From Candidatus Lambdaproteobacteria bacterium (lineage in GTDB: Bacteria; SAR324; JACQKK01), in contig JACQKK010000002.1 of the NCBI GenBank assembly GCA_016204605.1, positions 1 to 41,058 on the forward strand: a stretch of DNA of 41,058 nucleotides. Reading direction: 5' to 3'. The notes under the pieces are model-generated. The model was not told the DNA's origin, searched no databases, and worked only from the letters and a program-made list of their open reading frames with translations. Positions 26,310-33,974 of this stretch are shown piece after piece (the first letter of the stretch is position 1; each line of letters opens with the position of its first letter). Both the position numbers and the translations under genes were made by a program.

Positions 26310-26714
26310 CTAAATACGGATCAGCACGGCCTGCCGGTAGAGGCTGGCCCGATGGGGGGCCAGGCCGGCAAGGGGAACGGTGGCGCGCAACCTGGCGGGC
26401 GGCGCCGGCGCGGGCAGCGCCTGCGTCCGCTGCGGACCGGGGAATTGCTTCGCAGGCTGGCCCGGGCCTATATCAGCCTGCAAAAGGCTCTGGACGCCCT
26501 CGCAGCAGCCGAGGGCGGCCGACCCCGCGCCGGGGGCGCCGTTCGCGACCCCGGCGGCCTGGGCCAACGCCGTGGCTCTGGGTGCGGCGGCGCCGTGGGC
26601 GTGAGCGAGGCTTGCGCCGCCATGGCACCACGGCCACGACAGCACGGACAGCGCCGCGGCCAGGGCGAGCGCCCGTAAGGCCTGCTGCAGCGGTCTCACG
26701 GCTACGGTCTTCAT
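26310..26714 (-). CDS. Small exported Cys/His-containing protein (DUF2946-like)
   Basis: The 134-residue protein has a signal peptide or anchor (residues ~1-28), a WCHGG and HAHG segment, a CC pair near the middle, and a C-terminal tail RASLYRQAVLIRI. The short, low-complexity, Cys/His-containing precursor with an RxxxLxRI-type end resembles small DUF2946-like proteins near copper genes, but the match is loose. ATG 26714 was chosen; an in-frame GTG at 26732 is possible. Confidence 0.55.
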   Translation of the reverse strand: MKTVAVRPLQQALRALALAAALSVLSWPWCHGGASLAHAHGAAAPRATALAQAAGVANGAPGAGSAALGCCEGVQSLLQADIGPGQPAKQFPGPQRTQALPAPAPPARLRATVPLAGLAPHRASLYRQAVLIRI

Positions 26715-26757
26715 GATCGGGGATCCGTTCACGTCCAGGTGCTCTCGGGGCGCGCCG

Positions 26758-26904
26758 TCAGGGGCGCCGCAGCGTGCGCTCCAGCCGCTCGCGGGTGGCC
26801 TGCTGTCGGTCCGTCGCGGGCCGCGCCGGAGCCAGGGGCACCGGGCACGTGTCCAGCCCGAACAGCCGCACGAAGCCGCGCCAGAGTCTTGCCAGAAAAG
26901 CCAT
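26758..26904 (-). CDS. 48-residue cationic small protein coupled to the SHOCT gene
   Basis: The frame opens MAFLARLWRGFVRLFGLDTC: an amphipathic, Arg- and aromatic-rich N-terminus followed by a charged tail (RQQATRERLERTLRRP). A GGAG lies eight bases before ATG 26904. The ATG is two bases after the SHOCT stop, typical of translational coupling. It would probably associate with the membrane. Function unknown. Confidence 0.6.
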   Translation of the reverse strand: MAFLARLWRGFVRLFGLDTCPVPLAPARPATDRQQATRERLERTLRRP

Positions 26905-26906
26905 CG

Positions 26907-27143
26907 CTAGCGCTCCAACGCTTTGCGCATGCGGTCGAACGTCTCCTGGTCCAGCTCGCCCGTGGCGAAGCGTTCCTTGAGGATCGCCAGGGAGCGGTCC
27001 GCTGCGCCACCGCCGGCGGCGCTGCCGGAGCGTGCCCGCGCGATGGCGATCACCGCCCAGACGACCAGCGCGATCAGCACCAGGGGAATGATCCAGCCGA
27101 GGCCCATTCCCAGGCCCCATCCGCCACCATATCCGTACATCAT
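26907..27143 (-). CDS. SHOCT-domain small membrane protein
   Basis: The 78-residue protein has a Gly/Tyr/Met-rich start (MMYGYGGGWGLGMGLGW), one membrane helix (~18-36) and a C-terminal SHOCT motif (ILKERFATGELDQETFDRMR). SHOCT proteins are common in metal- and phage-related loci and may mediate oligomerisation. GGAG lies just before the two Met codons; the second ATG has better spacing. It is the first gene after the CsoR-like operator and promoter. Confidence 0.85.
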   Translation of the reverse strand: MMYGYGGGWGLGMGLGWIIPLVLIALVVWAVIAIARARSGSAAGGGAADRSLAILKERFATGELDQETFDRMRKALER

Positions 27144-27233
27144 CTCCAGTCTCCTCGTGCGGTGGAGCCGGGGCCGCCCGTCCTGCGGCGATGCAAGGGG
27201 TCGTGCGCGCCCCGGTCGTCCACCCTCCCTTCA

Positions 27234-27262
27234 ATACTATACCCCGGTCGGGTATATGCCAA
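27234..27262 (-). promoter_or_regulatory. Promoter of the leftward redox/metal cluster
   Basis: On the leftward strand, TTGGCA (27257-27262) is followed after 17 bases by TAGTAT (27234-27239). An overlapping TATAGT (27236-27241) would give 15. The spacer is filled by a palindrome, so the promoter should be blocked or remodelled by the cognate regulator. Confidence 0.55.
27238..27256. promoter_or_regulatory. CsoR/RcnR-like operator palindrome
   Basis: TATACCC (27238-27244), a 5-base centre CGGTC, and GGGTATA (27250-27256). A/T-flanked C- and G-tracts in inverted repeat are the form bound by CsoR/RcnR/CstR-type repressors that sense copper, nickel/cobalt or persulfide. The location between -35 and -10 of the leftward cluster supports this. 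No csoR-type gene was seen in the window, so the regulator is inferred. Confidence 0.6.
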
Positions 27263-27328
27263 GGTCCGGCATGTCACAGGTGCCGCGCACGCCGATGGGA
27301 CTGCTCCGGCGCAGGTCACGCAATGGGA

Positions 27329-27577
27329 TCAGGCGGGACGGAGCGTCCTGCGGACGGCGGCGAGCAGCTCGGCGGTCGAGTAGGGTTTGCGCAGCAGGGC
27401 GATGCCCACCGACCGGGCGATCGTCTCCTCCTCGAAGGTGCCCGCGTACCCGGTGCTGAACAGGACGGGCAGCGCCGGCTCCATCGCCCGCAGGGACTCG
27501 AAGACCTCCCGGCCGGTGCGTTTGGGCATCACCATATCGAGGATCGCCAGCCGGATGTCACCGCGGTGGTGGCGGCA
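27329..27577 (-). pseudogene. C-terminal fragment of a response-regulator receiver domain
   Basis: The frame retains the phosphoacceptor strand and the C-terminal half of a receiver: IRLAILDMVMPKRTGREVFE, then LPVLFSTGY (conserved Ser/Thr) and ALLRKPYSTAEL (conserved Lys-Pro). The first ~50 residues, with the acidic pocket, are missing; upstream sequence in this frame is unrelated. This pattern is typical of the end of a hybrid histidine kinase. It is probably a leftover of a larger deleted gene. Confidence 0.7.
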
Positions 27578-27644
27578 GCACTCGGCGTCGGCGCCGTTTC
27601 TCCGGAGCGGGCCGGCACCAGCCGCGATCGGTGCACGGATGCGT

Positions 27645-28331
27645 TCATTCCTCCTCGTCGAGCGCCATGTGCACCTGACCGCTTTTGGGCGCTTCGGGGG
27701 CTGGCGGCTTTCGCTCGGCGACTGTCGGCGCGGGCAGGTCGGCAGCGGCGAACAGCGGCCCCTCCACCACCGCGCGCAAGTGCTCCGTCAGCGGAGGGAA
27801 CATGGCGAGGGTGGCCTCCAGCACCCACAGCAGGTGCAGCAGCTCTTCGGTAAGCTGGGCGCTCCACCGTTCCGGGCGAATCTTGTCCAGGGGGGACGAT
27901 TTCCTGCCCGCGCCGCTTTTCATGCGGTAGGCGAGCCACGAGTGCACCACCTCAAGCCCGGAGACACTGAACCCCCACACGTCCGGGGGGACGGGCGCGA
28001 ACTCGCCCTGACCCACGTGCAGCGTCTGCGCAGCCTCCTCGTACTCGAACGTCTCGGGATGCTGCTGCGGCTGCTCGGCCACGGCCACCGTGCATCGCGC
28101 CGTCCCACGCGGCACCGTGCCTGCGCGCGCTCCGTTGGGTACCCAGCGCTCCCCATAGGTGTGCAGCCACACCAGCCTGCGGCCGAGGGCCACGCCCACC
28201 TGGAACTGCGCCGCGTCCCGCGTGAGCGGAATACGCGGGCCGGGTATGGTCAACTCCTCGCTGAACCGTTCCACATAGGCTGGCGTGGCCAGCAGGGCGT
28301 ACACGTAGGCGAACAGATCTTCCGCTGCCAC
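27645..28331 (-). pseudogene. C-terminal fragment of a type ISP restriction-modification enzyme
   Basis: The 228-residue frame matches the C-terminal target-recognition region of single-chain type ISP enzymes: DLFAYVYALLATPAYVERF, then LGRRLVWLHTYGER, GFSVSGLEVVHSWLAYRMK and SSPLDKIRPERWS, and ELLHLLWVLEAT. Intact enzymes are about 1500 residues, with nuclease, helicase and N6-adenine methylase domains first; none of these is present. The frame begins abruptly at DLFAYVYALL with only a GTG seven residues earlier. It is best read as a truncated relic of a defence island. Confidence 0.75.
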
Positions 28332-28532
28332 CGGCGCCCATCCCCCGGTGCCTCATGCATCGGGGAGGCCAGTGCCCGGCCCGAGCGGGGAATACGCACT
28401 TTGGTGGCGGACGCGATCGTGGTAACGTACGGCTCGGGGGGGTGGCGCGCGAGGACGGCCGTGCGCTCGACCCGGGCCGGCCCGGGCGCCCGCCCCACAT
28501 GGGAGAATGCATCGGAATATAGAGGGGGGAAC

Positions 28533-30128
28533 ATGATCCGAGCGAAAAATACAGTCGCGATGGTCACGGCTCTGCTGTGGCTGCAGCTCTGGGCCTCCGG
28601 GGCCGCGGCGCAGAAATTCGGCGGCACCCTGGTGGCGCTGCACCAGGAGCAGCCGCAATCGCTATCGGCCCACGAGAACACCAGCATCTCCGCGGTGTTC
28701 ATCTACATGCCCATGTACAACAACCTCGCGCTCTACGACCCGCTCAAGGCCAAGGAAAGCATCGAGACGATCCTGCCGGAGCTGGGCAGCAGTTGGAGCT
28801 GGGGCGAGGGGGGCAAGGCCGTCACCTTCAAGCTGCGCGAGGGCGTCAAGTGGCACGACGGCAAGCCGTTCACCGCCGCCGACGTCAAGTACACGTTCGA
28901 CCTGGTGCGCGGCGCCAGCAAGACGAGGCTGAAACTGAACCCGCGGCGCGGCTGGTATGCCAACGTGCAGGAGATCATCACCAACGGCGACCACGAGGTG
29001 ACCTTCAAGCTGAAACACCCGCAGCCGGCCCTGCTGGCGCTGCTGGCGGCGGGCCATTCCGTGGTCTACCCGGCCCACGTGCCGCTGGCCGATCTGCGCA
29101 CGGGCGCCATGGGCACGGGCCCGTTCAAGCTGAAGCGGCTGGACCCGGAAAAGTCCATCGACCTCGAGCGCAATCCGGACTACTGGTTCAAGAACCGCCC
29201 CTATCTGGACGGCGTCCGGTACGTCATCATCCGCAACCGGGGGAGCCGCACCGCGGCACTGCAGGCGAACCAGGCCGATCTGTCGTTCCCCTATGACATC
29301 ACCGACGCCATCCATCAGCAGTTGAGTGCGGCCGTACCGACCCTGGTGATGGACAAGAACAGCTCGAACGTCTCGTCCAACCTGCTCATGAATACGAGCA
29401 AGCCCCCGTTCAACGACGTGCGGCTGCGGCGCGTGGCGGCGCTGGCGCTGGACCGGCAGGCGCTGATCAAGGGGGCCTTCAAGGGGCTGGGGGTGGCCGG
29501 CGGGGCCATGCTGCCCCAGCCTCTCGGCGTGTGGGGACTCTCCGCCGAAGACCTGCGTCAGGTGCCCGGCATGGGCGACCCGGCCCAGGAGCGCGAAAAG
29601 GCCCGGGCGATCATGCGCGAGCTGGGCTACGGGCCGGGCAATCCGCTCAGGATCACGGTGTCCACGCGCGCCGTCTCGTCCTACGTTGACGTCGCGATCT
29701 GGGTGGTGGAGCAACTTCAGCACGTCTGGATCGACGCCACCCTCGAACAGGTGGAATCGGGCCGCTGGAACGGCCAGCGTTCGCGGATGGAGTACACGCT
29801 CGCCGCCAACCTGACGGGCGCGGCTGCCGACGAGCCGGACGTGGTCTTCTTCGAGGGCTATGCCTGCGACTCGCCGCGGAACTATTCCCGGTATTGCAAC
29901 AGGGCGCTGGAGCAGAAGTTCGTGGAGCAGTCGGCGGAAATGGATCCCGCCAAGCGCCTCAAGCTGGTGCACGAGATCGACCTCCAGTTGCAGGAGGATG
30001 GCGCCCGCCCCATGCTGAGGCACGCGGTCGGCTACACGGCTTACTATCCCTACGTGAAGAATTTCCTCACACACCAGGTGCTGTACAGCAACTACCGCTT
30101 CCAGGAGTTGTGGCTGGATAAGCCGTAG
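28533..30128 (+). CDS. ABC transporter substrate-binding protein, family 5 (peptide/nickel type)
   Basis: The 531-residue precursor has a signal peptide ending AAAQKFGG (about residue 26) and an SBP_bac_5 body with FKLREGVKWHDGKPFTAADV, MGTGPFKLKR, and FNDVRLRRVAALALDRQAL. Such periplasmic proteins capture oligopeptides or other solutes for an ABC importer. No permease or ATPase gene follows, so the rest of the transporter is elsewhere. GGGGGGAAC precedes ATG 28533. Specificity is unknown. Confidence 0.92.
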   Translation: MIRAKNTVAMVTALLWLQLWASGAAAQKFGGTLVALHQEQPQSLSAHENTSISAVFIYMPMYNNLALYDPLKAKESIETILPELGSSWSWGEGGKAVTFKLREGVKWHDGKPFTAADVKYTFDLVRGASKTRLKLNPRRGWYANVQEIITNGDHEVTFKLKHPQPALLALLAAGHSVVYPAHVPLADLRTGAMGTGPFKLKRLDPEKSIDLERNPDYWFKNRPYLDGVRYVIIRNRGSRTAALQANQADLSFPYDITDAIHQQLSAAVPTLVMDKNSSNVSSNLLMNTSKPPFNDVRLRRVAALALDRQALIKGAFKGLGVAGGAMLPQPLGVWGLSAEDLRQVPGMGDPAQEREKARAIMRELGYGPGNPLRITVSTRAVSSYVDVAIWVVEQLQHVWIDATLEQVESGRWNGQRSRMEYTLAANLTGAAADEPDVVFFEGYACDSPRNYSRYCNRALEQKFVEQSAEMDPAKRLKLVHEIDLQLQEDGARPMLRHAVGYTAYYPYVKNFLTHQVLYSNYRFQELWLDKP

Positions 30129-30134
30129 GCCGGA

Positions 30135-30146
30135 GGGGTCGACCCC
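30135..30146. terminator. GGGGTCGACCCC palindrome after the binding-protein gene
   Basis: A perfect 12-base palindrome lies six bases past the stop. It is followed by a second GC-rich stem (CCGGCG/CGCCGG near 30160-30185), with no T-run. It may mark the 3' end of the transcript. Confidence 0.3.
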
Positions 30147-30211
30147 GCGCTGTCCTTCAACCGGCGTCGCCCGCGGCGTCGCCGGCAACGGACGCCGCGA
30201 TCCGCATCCGC

Positions 30212-30442
30212 ATGGCTGCGGGCGTCGAGCGCCCGCAGGCGCGGGTGCGCCTTGTCGGAAAGGGCCCGTTGGATTCCGTCACGATCGAGCTGTACCCCGA
30301 CCAGGTCGCGTTCCTGCGCCGGATGGTCGAGACCCACCACCTGTTCGACGTCTCGAAAGCCGTGCGCGTGTTGATCACCTACGCCCGGCAGGATGGCTAC
30401 GCGGCCGGCATCTATGGCAAGATTCGCTGCACGATGTGTTGA
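30212..30442 (+). CDS. Small conserved protein with C-terminal Cys pair
   Basis: The 76-residue protein contains SVTIELYPDQVAFLRRMVE, VSKAVRVLITYARQDGY and the end GKIRCTMC. The helix-rich central part (YPDQ, then VSKAVRxLI) resembles small ribbon-helix-helix-like proteins. I recall relatives that end in a similar Cys-x2-Cys, but cannot name a family. The exact start is uncertain; ATG 30212 is used, and a GTG about 11 codons later is possible. Confidence 0.6.
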   Translation: MAAGVERPQARVRLVGKGPLDSVTIELYPDQVAFLRRMVETHHLFDVSKAVRVLITYARQDGYAAGIYGKIRCTMC

Positions 30443-30497
30443 CCCGCACGGCGTGTCACGGCACCGGCCCGCTGCGCCTTCGATCCGGGAGTGAGCC

Positions 30498-30863
30498 ATG
30501 CGCACCTCCAGCGACACGATGGCCTGCCGCCCGGCGCTGCCGGCAACGCCGGCCGCAATTCTCGCCGCCACGGCGCTGGCCCTGCTGCTGGTGGGCTGCG
30601 GCGGCGGTGAGCCGCGCCCGTGGTCTGAAGCCTGGTACCGCCAGCGCCATGAGCGCAGCGTGAACCAGGTGCTCCATCCGCCCGAGGAGGGCCCCCGCGA
30701 GGTGGCCCTGCGCCGCGAGCGCCAGGAGCTGGGCGACCGCTCCTGGCAGGAGTTCGAGCGGCGCAAGGCGCGCTTCGCCGAGGTGCTGGCCGAGGAAGAC
30801 GCCAGGGTGCGGGAGGCGTTTGCCCGGCGCAGCGCCGGGTTCATCGCCCATGTCCCCCGCTGA
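30498..30863 (+). CDS. Small lipoprotein
   Basis: The 121-residue precursor has a signal sequence with lipobox LLVGC (Cys at about residue 34), then a charged, helix-forming tail rich in Arg/Glu (VALRRERQELGDRSWQEFER). It is probably acylated and attached to the inner or outer membrane. GGGAGTGAG precedes ATG 30498. The MFS transporter starts 47 bases downstream. Confidence 0.72.
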   Translation: MRTSSDTMACRPALPATPAAILAATALALLLVGCGGGEPRPWSEAWYRQRHERSVNQVLHPPEEGPREVALRRERQELGDRSWQEFERRKARFAEVLAEEDARVREAFARRSAGFIAHVPR

Positions 30864-30910
30864 AGTCCGCACCCGCGCGCCTGCCGATCGGGCGCCACGA
30901 AAGGAGCCCG

Positions 30911-32116
30911 ATGCCGCCCGAGCGCCGGATCATCTCCCGCACCGTGCTGTTGCTGGGAATCGCGAGCCTGTTCACCGACGTGGGCTCGGAGATGGTGTTC
31001 CCGCTGCTGCCGATCTTCCTGGCGGAAACGCTGCGGGCGAGCCCGACGTACCTGGGGCTGATCGAGGGCGCGGCCGATGCCGTTGCGAGCCTGCTCAAGC
31101 TGGTTTCCGGCGTGATCTCGGACCACGTCGGGCGGCGCAAGGGGCTGGTGCTGTTCGGCTACGGCATCGCCAGCGTCGTGCGGCCGTTCATGGCGGCGGC
31201 CGCGGCGCCCTGGCACGTGCTCACGATCCGGCTGACCGACCGGGTGGGCAAGGGCATCCGCACCTCGCCCCGCGACGCCCTGATCGCCGGCGCTGTAGGC
31301 GACCACGGCGCCGGGCGTGCGTTCGGCTTCCATCGCGCCATGGACCATGCCGGGGCCGTGCTGGGCCCCCTCGTCGCCACCGGGCTGCTCGCCTGGGGGC
31401 TGGGGCTGCGCGCCGTGTTCTGGCTCACGGCGGCCCCGGGCGCGCTGGCGATGCTGGCGATCGCGCTGGTGCGCGAGCCGCCCCGGCCCGCGGCGGTAGC
31501 TGCCGGGGGCGCCGGGCCGACGGAGCCCGCCACGACGGATTCAGGCGAGCGGCTGACGGGGGGGTTCTACGGCTACCTGGGCATCCTGGCGCTGTTCAGC
31601 CTGGGCAACTCCTCCGACGCGTTCCTGCTGCTGCGTGCGCGCGAGCTGGGCTTGGCCACGGCCGCCATCCCGCTGCTGTGGACCGGCCTGCACGTCTCGA
31701 AGATGGTGTGCTCCTTCCTCGGCGGGGCGCTCGCCGATCGCTATCCGCGGGCCGTGCTGATCGTGGCCGGCTGGTCGGTCTACGCGCTCGTGTATGTGCT
31801 GCTGGGGATCGCGCAGGCGCCGTGGCAGGTGTGGGCGCTGTTCCTGCTGTACGGCGTCTATTACGGCCTGACCGAGCCCACCGAAAAGGCGCTCGTCAAG
31901 GAGCAGGTGCCGGCGAACGTCCACGGCCGCGCGTTCGGGCTCTACAACTTCGTGGTGGGCTTTTCCGCGCTGCCGGCCGGGCTGTTGACCGGCTGGCTCT
32001 GGGACCGGTTCGGGGCGCGCCCGGCCCTTGGCGCGGGCGCGGCCCTGGCCGCGGGCGCCGCGGCGCTGCTGCTCGGCTGGAACCGGGGTCGCGCAGCGCC
32101 GGGGCGGACCGGCTGA
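30911..32116 (+). CDS. Major facilitator superfamily transporter
   Basis: The 401-residue protein has about 12 membrane helices and the MFS loop 2-3 motif SGVISDHVGRRKGLVLFGYG, with a matching DRVGKGIRTSPRDALIA segment. The second half repeats the pattern (GGALADRYPRAVLIVAGWSV). The GKGIRTSPRDAL form occurs in MFS proteins linked to drug or metal efflux and unknown substrates. The start MPPERRIISRTVLLLG follows AAAGGAG. Substrate unknown. Confidence 0.88.
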   Translation: MPPERRIISRTVLLLGIASLFTDVGSEMVFPLLPIFLAETLRASPTYLGLIEGAADAVASLLKLVSGVISDHVGRRKGLVLFGYGIASVVRPFMAAAAAPWHVLTIRLTDRVGKGIRTSPRDALIAGAVGDHGAGRAFGFHRAMDHAGAVLGPLVATGLLAWGLGLRAVFWLTAAPGALAMLAIALVREPPRPAAVAAGGAGPTEPATTDSGERLTGGFYGYLGILALFSLGNSSDAFLLLRARELGLATAAIPLLWTGLHVSKMVCSFLGGALADRYPRAVLIVAGWSVYALVYVLLGIAQAPWQVWALFLLYGVYYGLTEPTEKALVKEQVPANVHGRAFGLYNFVVGFSALPAGLLTGWLWDRFGARPALGAGAALAAGAAALLLGWNRGRAAPGRTG

Positions 32117-32220
32117 GGCGGTGCGAGTGGGCGCCCCGACTCCCCCCTCAACGGCGCCCTGCCGATGGGAGGTCGGGAACGCGGTCATCCGGCCGGAGCC
32201 GCGCACGGCTGCGCCGCCGC

Positions 32221-32643
32221 TCAGCCTGCCGCCACGTAGGCTTCCATGGTGTGCAGGCTGGACGAGAGATCCTGCACCAGGTACTGGAGCACGTTGCGGA
32301 TCGAGAGCATGCCCAGCACGTGCTTGCCATCCTCGGAAACCGGCATGTGGCGGATGTGCCGGTCCAGCATGGTCTTGAGCACCTGGGCCGCGGGCACGTC
32401 CGGCGACACGGTCGTCACCGGGGTGCTCATCACGTCGCGGATGCGCGTGGTGGCCGGATCGAGGCGCTGGTGCACGACCTTGAGCATCACGTCGCGCTCG
32501 GTGAAGATCCCGACGAGGCGGCCGCCTTCGATCACGGCCACCGCCCCGACCCGGGCCGGCAGCGACAGCTCCACGGCTTCCAGCACCGTGTTTTCTGGTG
32601 TGACTTGAACCGCCGGGACGTGAGCGATCGAGAGCAGATCCAT
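32221..32643 (-). CDS. Paired CBS-domain protein (copy 1)
   Basis: The 140-residue cytoplasmic protein is two CBS repeats: VIEGGRLVGIFTERDVMLKV in the first, and MPVSEDGKHVLGMLSIRNVLQYL in the second. A CBS pair binds adenosine nucleotides and regulates a partner. GAGGAG precedes ATG 32643. It is divergent from the thioredoxin pair. A second CBS protein occurs at 39111-39590. Confidence 0.9.
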   Translation of the reverse strand: MDLLSIAHVPAVQVTPENTVLEAVELSLPARVGAVAVIEGGRLVGIFTERDVMLKVVHQRLDPATTRIRDVMSTPVTTVSPDVPAAQVLKTMLDRHIRHMPVSEDGKHVLGMLSIRNVLQYLVQDLSSSLHTMEAYVAAG

Positions 32644-32986
32644 GGCGCACTCCTCTGCCAGCGAGCCACAGCGTCGGGCGCCCCGGGGCGGGCACCCGGG
32701 TGAGAAGGCGGGAAACAACCATACCGCCTGGGCCGGGCGATGTCCAGCACGACCGATTTCCGCGGCGTGGCCCGCGGGCGATCCGGACGCCGCTTCGGCG
32801 CGCACAGCGTGCGCGGGTGGCTGGGTCGATGGGTCCGCGGGAGGCACGGCAACGCACCCGTCTCGCCCGGTCCGGCGGTGTGTGACACGGGTCACACTCG
32901 CAACCCCGCACCTGTGCTATTCTTTCAGAGACAGTAGCGGCAGGCGGCCGCGGTGGCCGCGTGCACCCGTTTTCAGGAGACCCGAC
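32644..32986. other. Divergent control region between CBS gene and thioredoxin genes
   Basis: About 340 bases without a gene. It holds a perfect CRP-type operator at 32881-32896 and a -10-like TATTCT at 32918-32923 for the rightward thioredoxin genes. No clear promoter for the leftward CBS gene is seen. Confidence 0.55.
32881..32896 (+). promoter_or_regulatory. Perfect CRP-type operator at -41.5 of the thioredoxin promoter
   Basis: TGTGA (32881-32885), a 6-base centre CACGGG, TCACA (32892-32896): an exact match to the CRP/Vfr consensus TGTGA-N6-TCACA. With -10 TATTCT at 32918-32923 and a start near 32930, the operator centre falls at about -41.5, the class II activator position. A Crp/Fnr-family regulator is encoded 4.6 kb away. 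Confidence 0.7.
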
Positions 32987-33325
32987 ATGTCCGAAGTGAT
33001 CGAATTGACCGATGCCACGTTCGAGCAGAGTGTGCTCGAAGCCGGCGTGCCCGTGCTGGTGGATTTCTGGGCACCCTGGTGCGGGCCGTGCCGTGCGGTG
33101 GCACCCACCATCGAGGCGCTGGCCGCCGAGTACGAGGGGCGCGCCAAGGTGGCCAAGGTCAACGTGGACGAGCAGCAGGGCGTTGCCGGTGCGCTGCGCG
33201 TCCAGTCCATTCCGACCGTGATCGTGTTCGACGGCCGGAACGTTGTCGCGGCGCAGGTGGGCGCGTTGCCCGCGTCCCAGTATCGCCAGATGCTCGACCA
33301 GGCGTTGACGGCACGGGCCGGCTGA
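32987..33325 (+). CDS. trxA: Thioredoxin (WCGPC)
   Basis: The 112-residue protein is a canonical thioredoxin: W31-C32-G-P-C35, buried Asp in VLVDFWAPWC, and cis-Pro in VQSIPTVIVFDG. It reduces cytoplasmic protein disulfides. AGGAGA precedes ATG 32987. A second thioredoxin follows 44 bases later. As a cytoplasmic reductant it could feed the two CcdA transporters encoded nearby. Confidence 0.95.
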   Translation: MSEVIELTDATFEQSVLEAGVPVLVDFWAPWCGPCRAVAPTIEALAAEYEGRAKVAKVNVDEQQGVAGALRVQSIPTVIVFDGRNVVAAQVGALPASQYRQMLDQALTARAG

Positions 33326-33369
33326 CGCCGGCCCCCTCGGGCGCCATCCGATCAGGGGAGGGATTGGCC

Positions 33370-33717
33370 ATGACACCCAGCTTCAAGCCGGTCGAGCTCA
33401 CCGACGAGACCTTCGACCGGGAAGTGTTCCAGGCGGGCATGCCCGTGCTGGTGGATTTCTGGGCGCCCTGGTGCGCACCCTGCCGCGCCGTGGCCCCGAC
33501 CATCGAGGAGCTGGCCGCGGAGTTCGCCGGTCGCGCCAAGGTGGCCAAGCTCGATCTGGACCGGTTTCCGCAGGCTGCGGGCGAGTTCCACATCCAGGCC
33601 ATCCCCACCGTGATGGTGTTCGATGGGGAGAAGGTGGTGGAAACCCGCATGGGCGCCCTGGCGCACGGGGAATACGAGGCCATGCTCAACAAGGCCCTGG
33701 CGGCCCGGGCCAACTGA
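33370..33717 (+). CDS. Thioredoxin-like protein (WCAPC)
   Basis: The 115-residue paralog of the preceding gene has active site W34-C35-A-P-C38 instead of WCGPC, and cis-Pro in IQAIPTVMVFDG. The A-P loop should shift the redox potential relative to WCGPC. No signal peptide, so cytoplasmic. GGGAGGGATT precedes ATG 33370. It is in tandem with trxA, probably in one transcript. Confidence 0.93.
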   Translation: MTPSFKPVELTDETFDREVFQAGMPVLVDFWAPWCAPCRAVAPTIEELAAEFAGRAKVAKLDLDRFPQAAGEFHIQAIPTVMVFDGEKVVETRMGALAHGEYEAMLNKALAARAN

Positions 33718-33775
33718 GCCATTTGAACGGTGCGACCGGCCCGCCGCCGGGCGCGCCGACGTCACGGAACGCGAC

Positions 33776-33865
33776 ATGAGCGATGCCCTGATCGGGCTGG
33801 GCGTGTTGACCGCGTATGTGGTGCTCCAGGTCTGGCTGCTGCCGCGCCTGGGGGTGCCGAGCTGA
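33776..33865 (+). CDS. 29-residue single-pass membrane peptide
   Basis: The frame MSDALIGLGVLTAYVVLQVW continues LLPRLGVPS: one hydrophobic helix of ~20 residues and a short positively charged end. It follows the thioredoxin pair by 58 bases and has a plausible GGAACG upstream. I recall near-identical tiny proteins in other Proteobacteria, but that is not checked. It may be a membrane partner of the thioredoxin pair; inference. Confidence 0.5.
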   Translation: MSDALIGLGVLTAYVVLQVWLLPRLGVPS

Positions 33866-33974
33866 GGCGTGCCGGTCAGGCCCCGCGTGGCGGGGTCCGC
33901 CGACGCGCCCGACCGATCCGCACCGCCCCCCGGCCCCTGACGGGCTGGAGGCCGGGGCCGCGCCCCATCCCTCC

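Noticed and set aside
28332..28532. More of the type ISP enzyme upstream of the C-terminal fragment
   Set aside because: None of the three leftward frames shows methylase or helicase motifs; homology stops at DLFAYVYALL.
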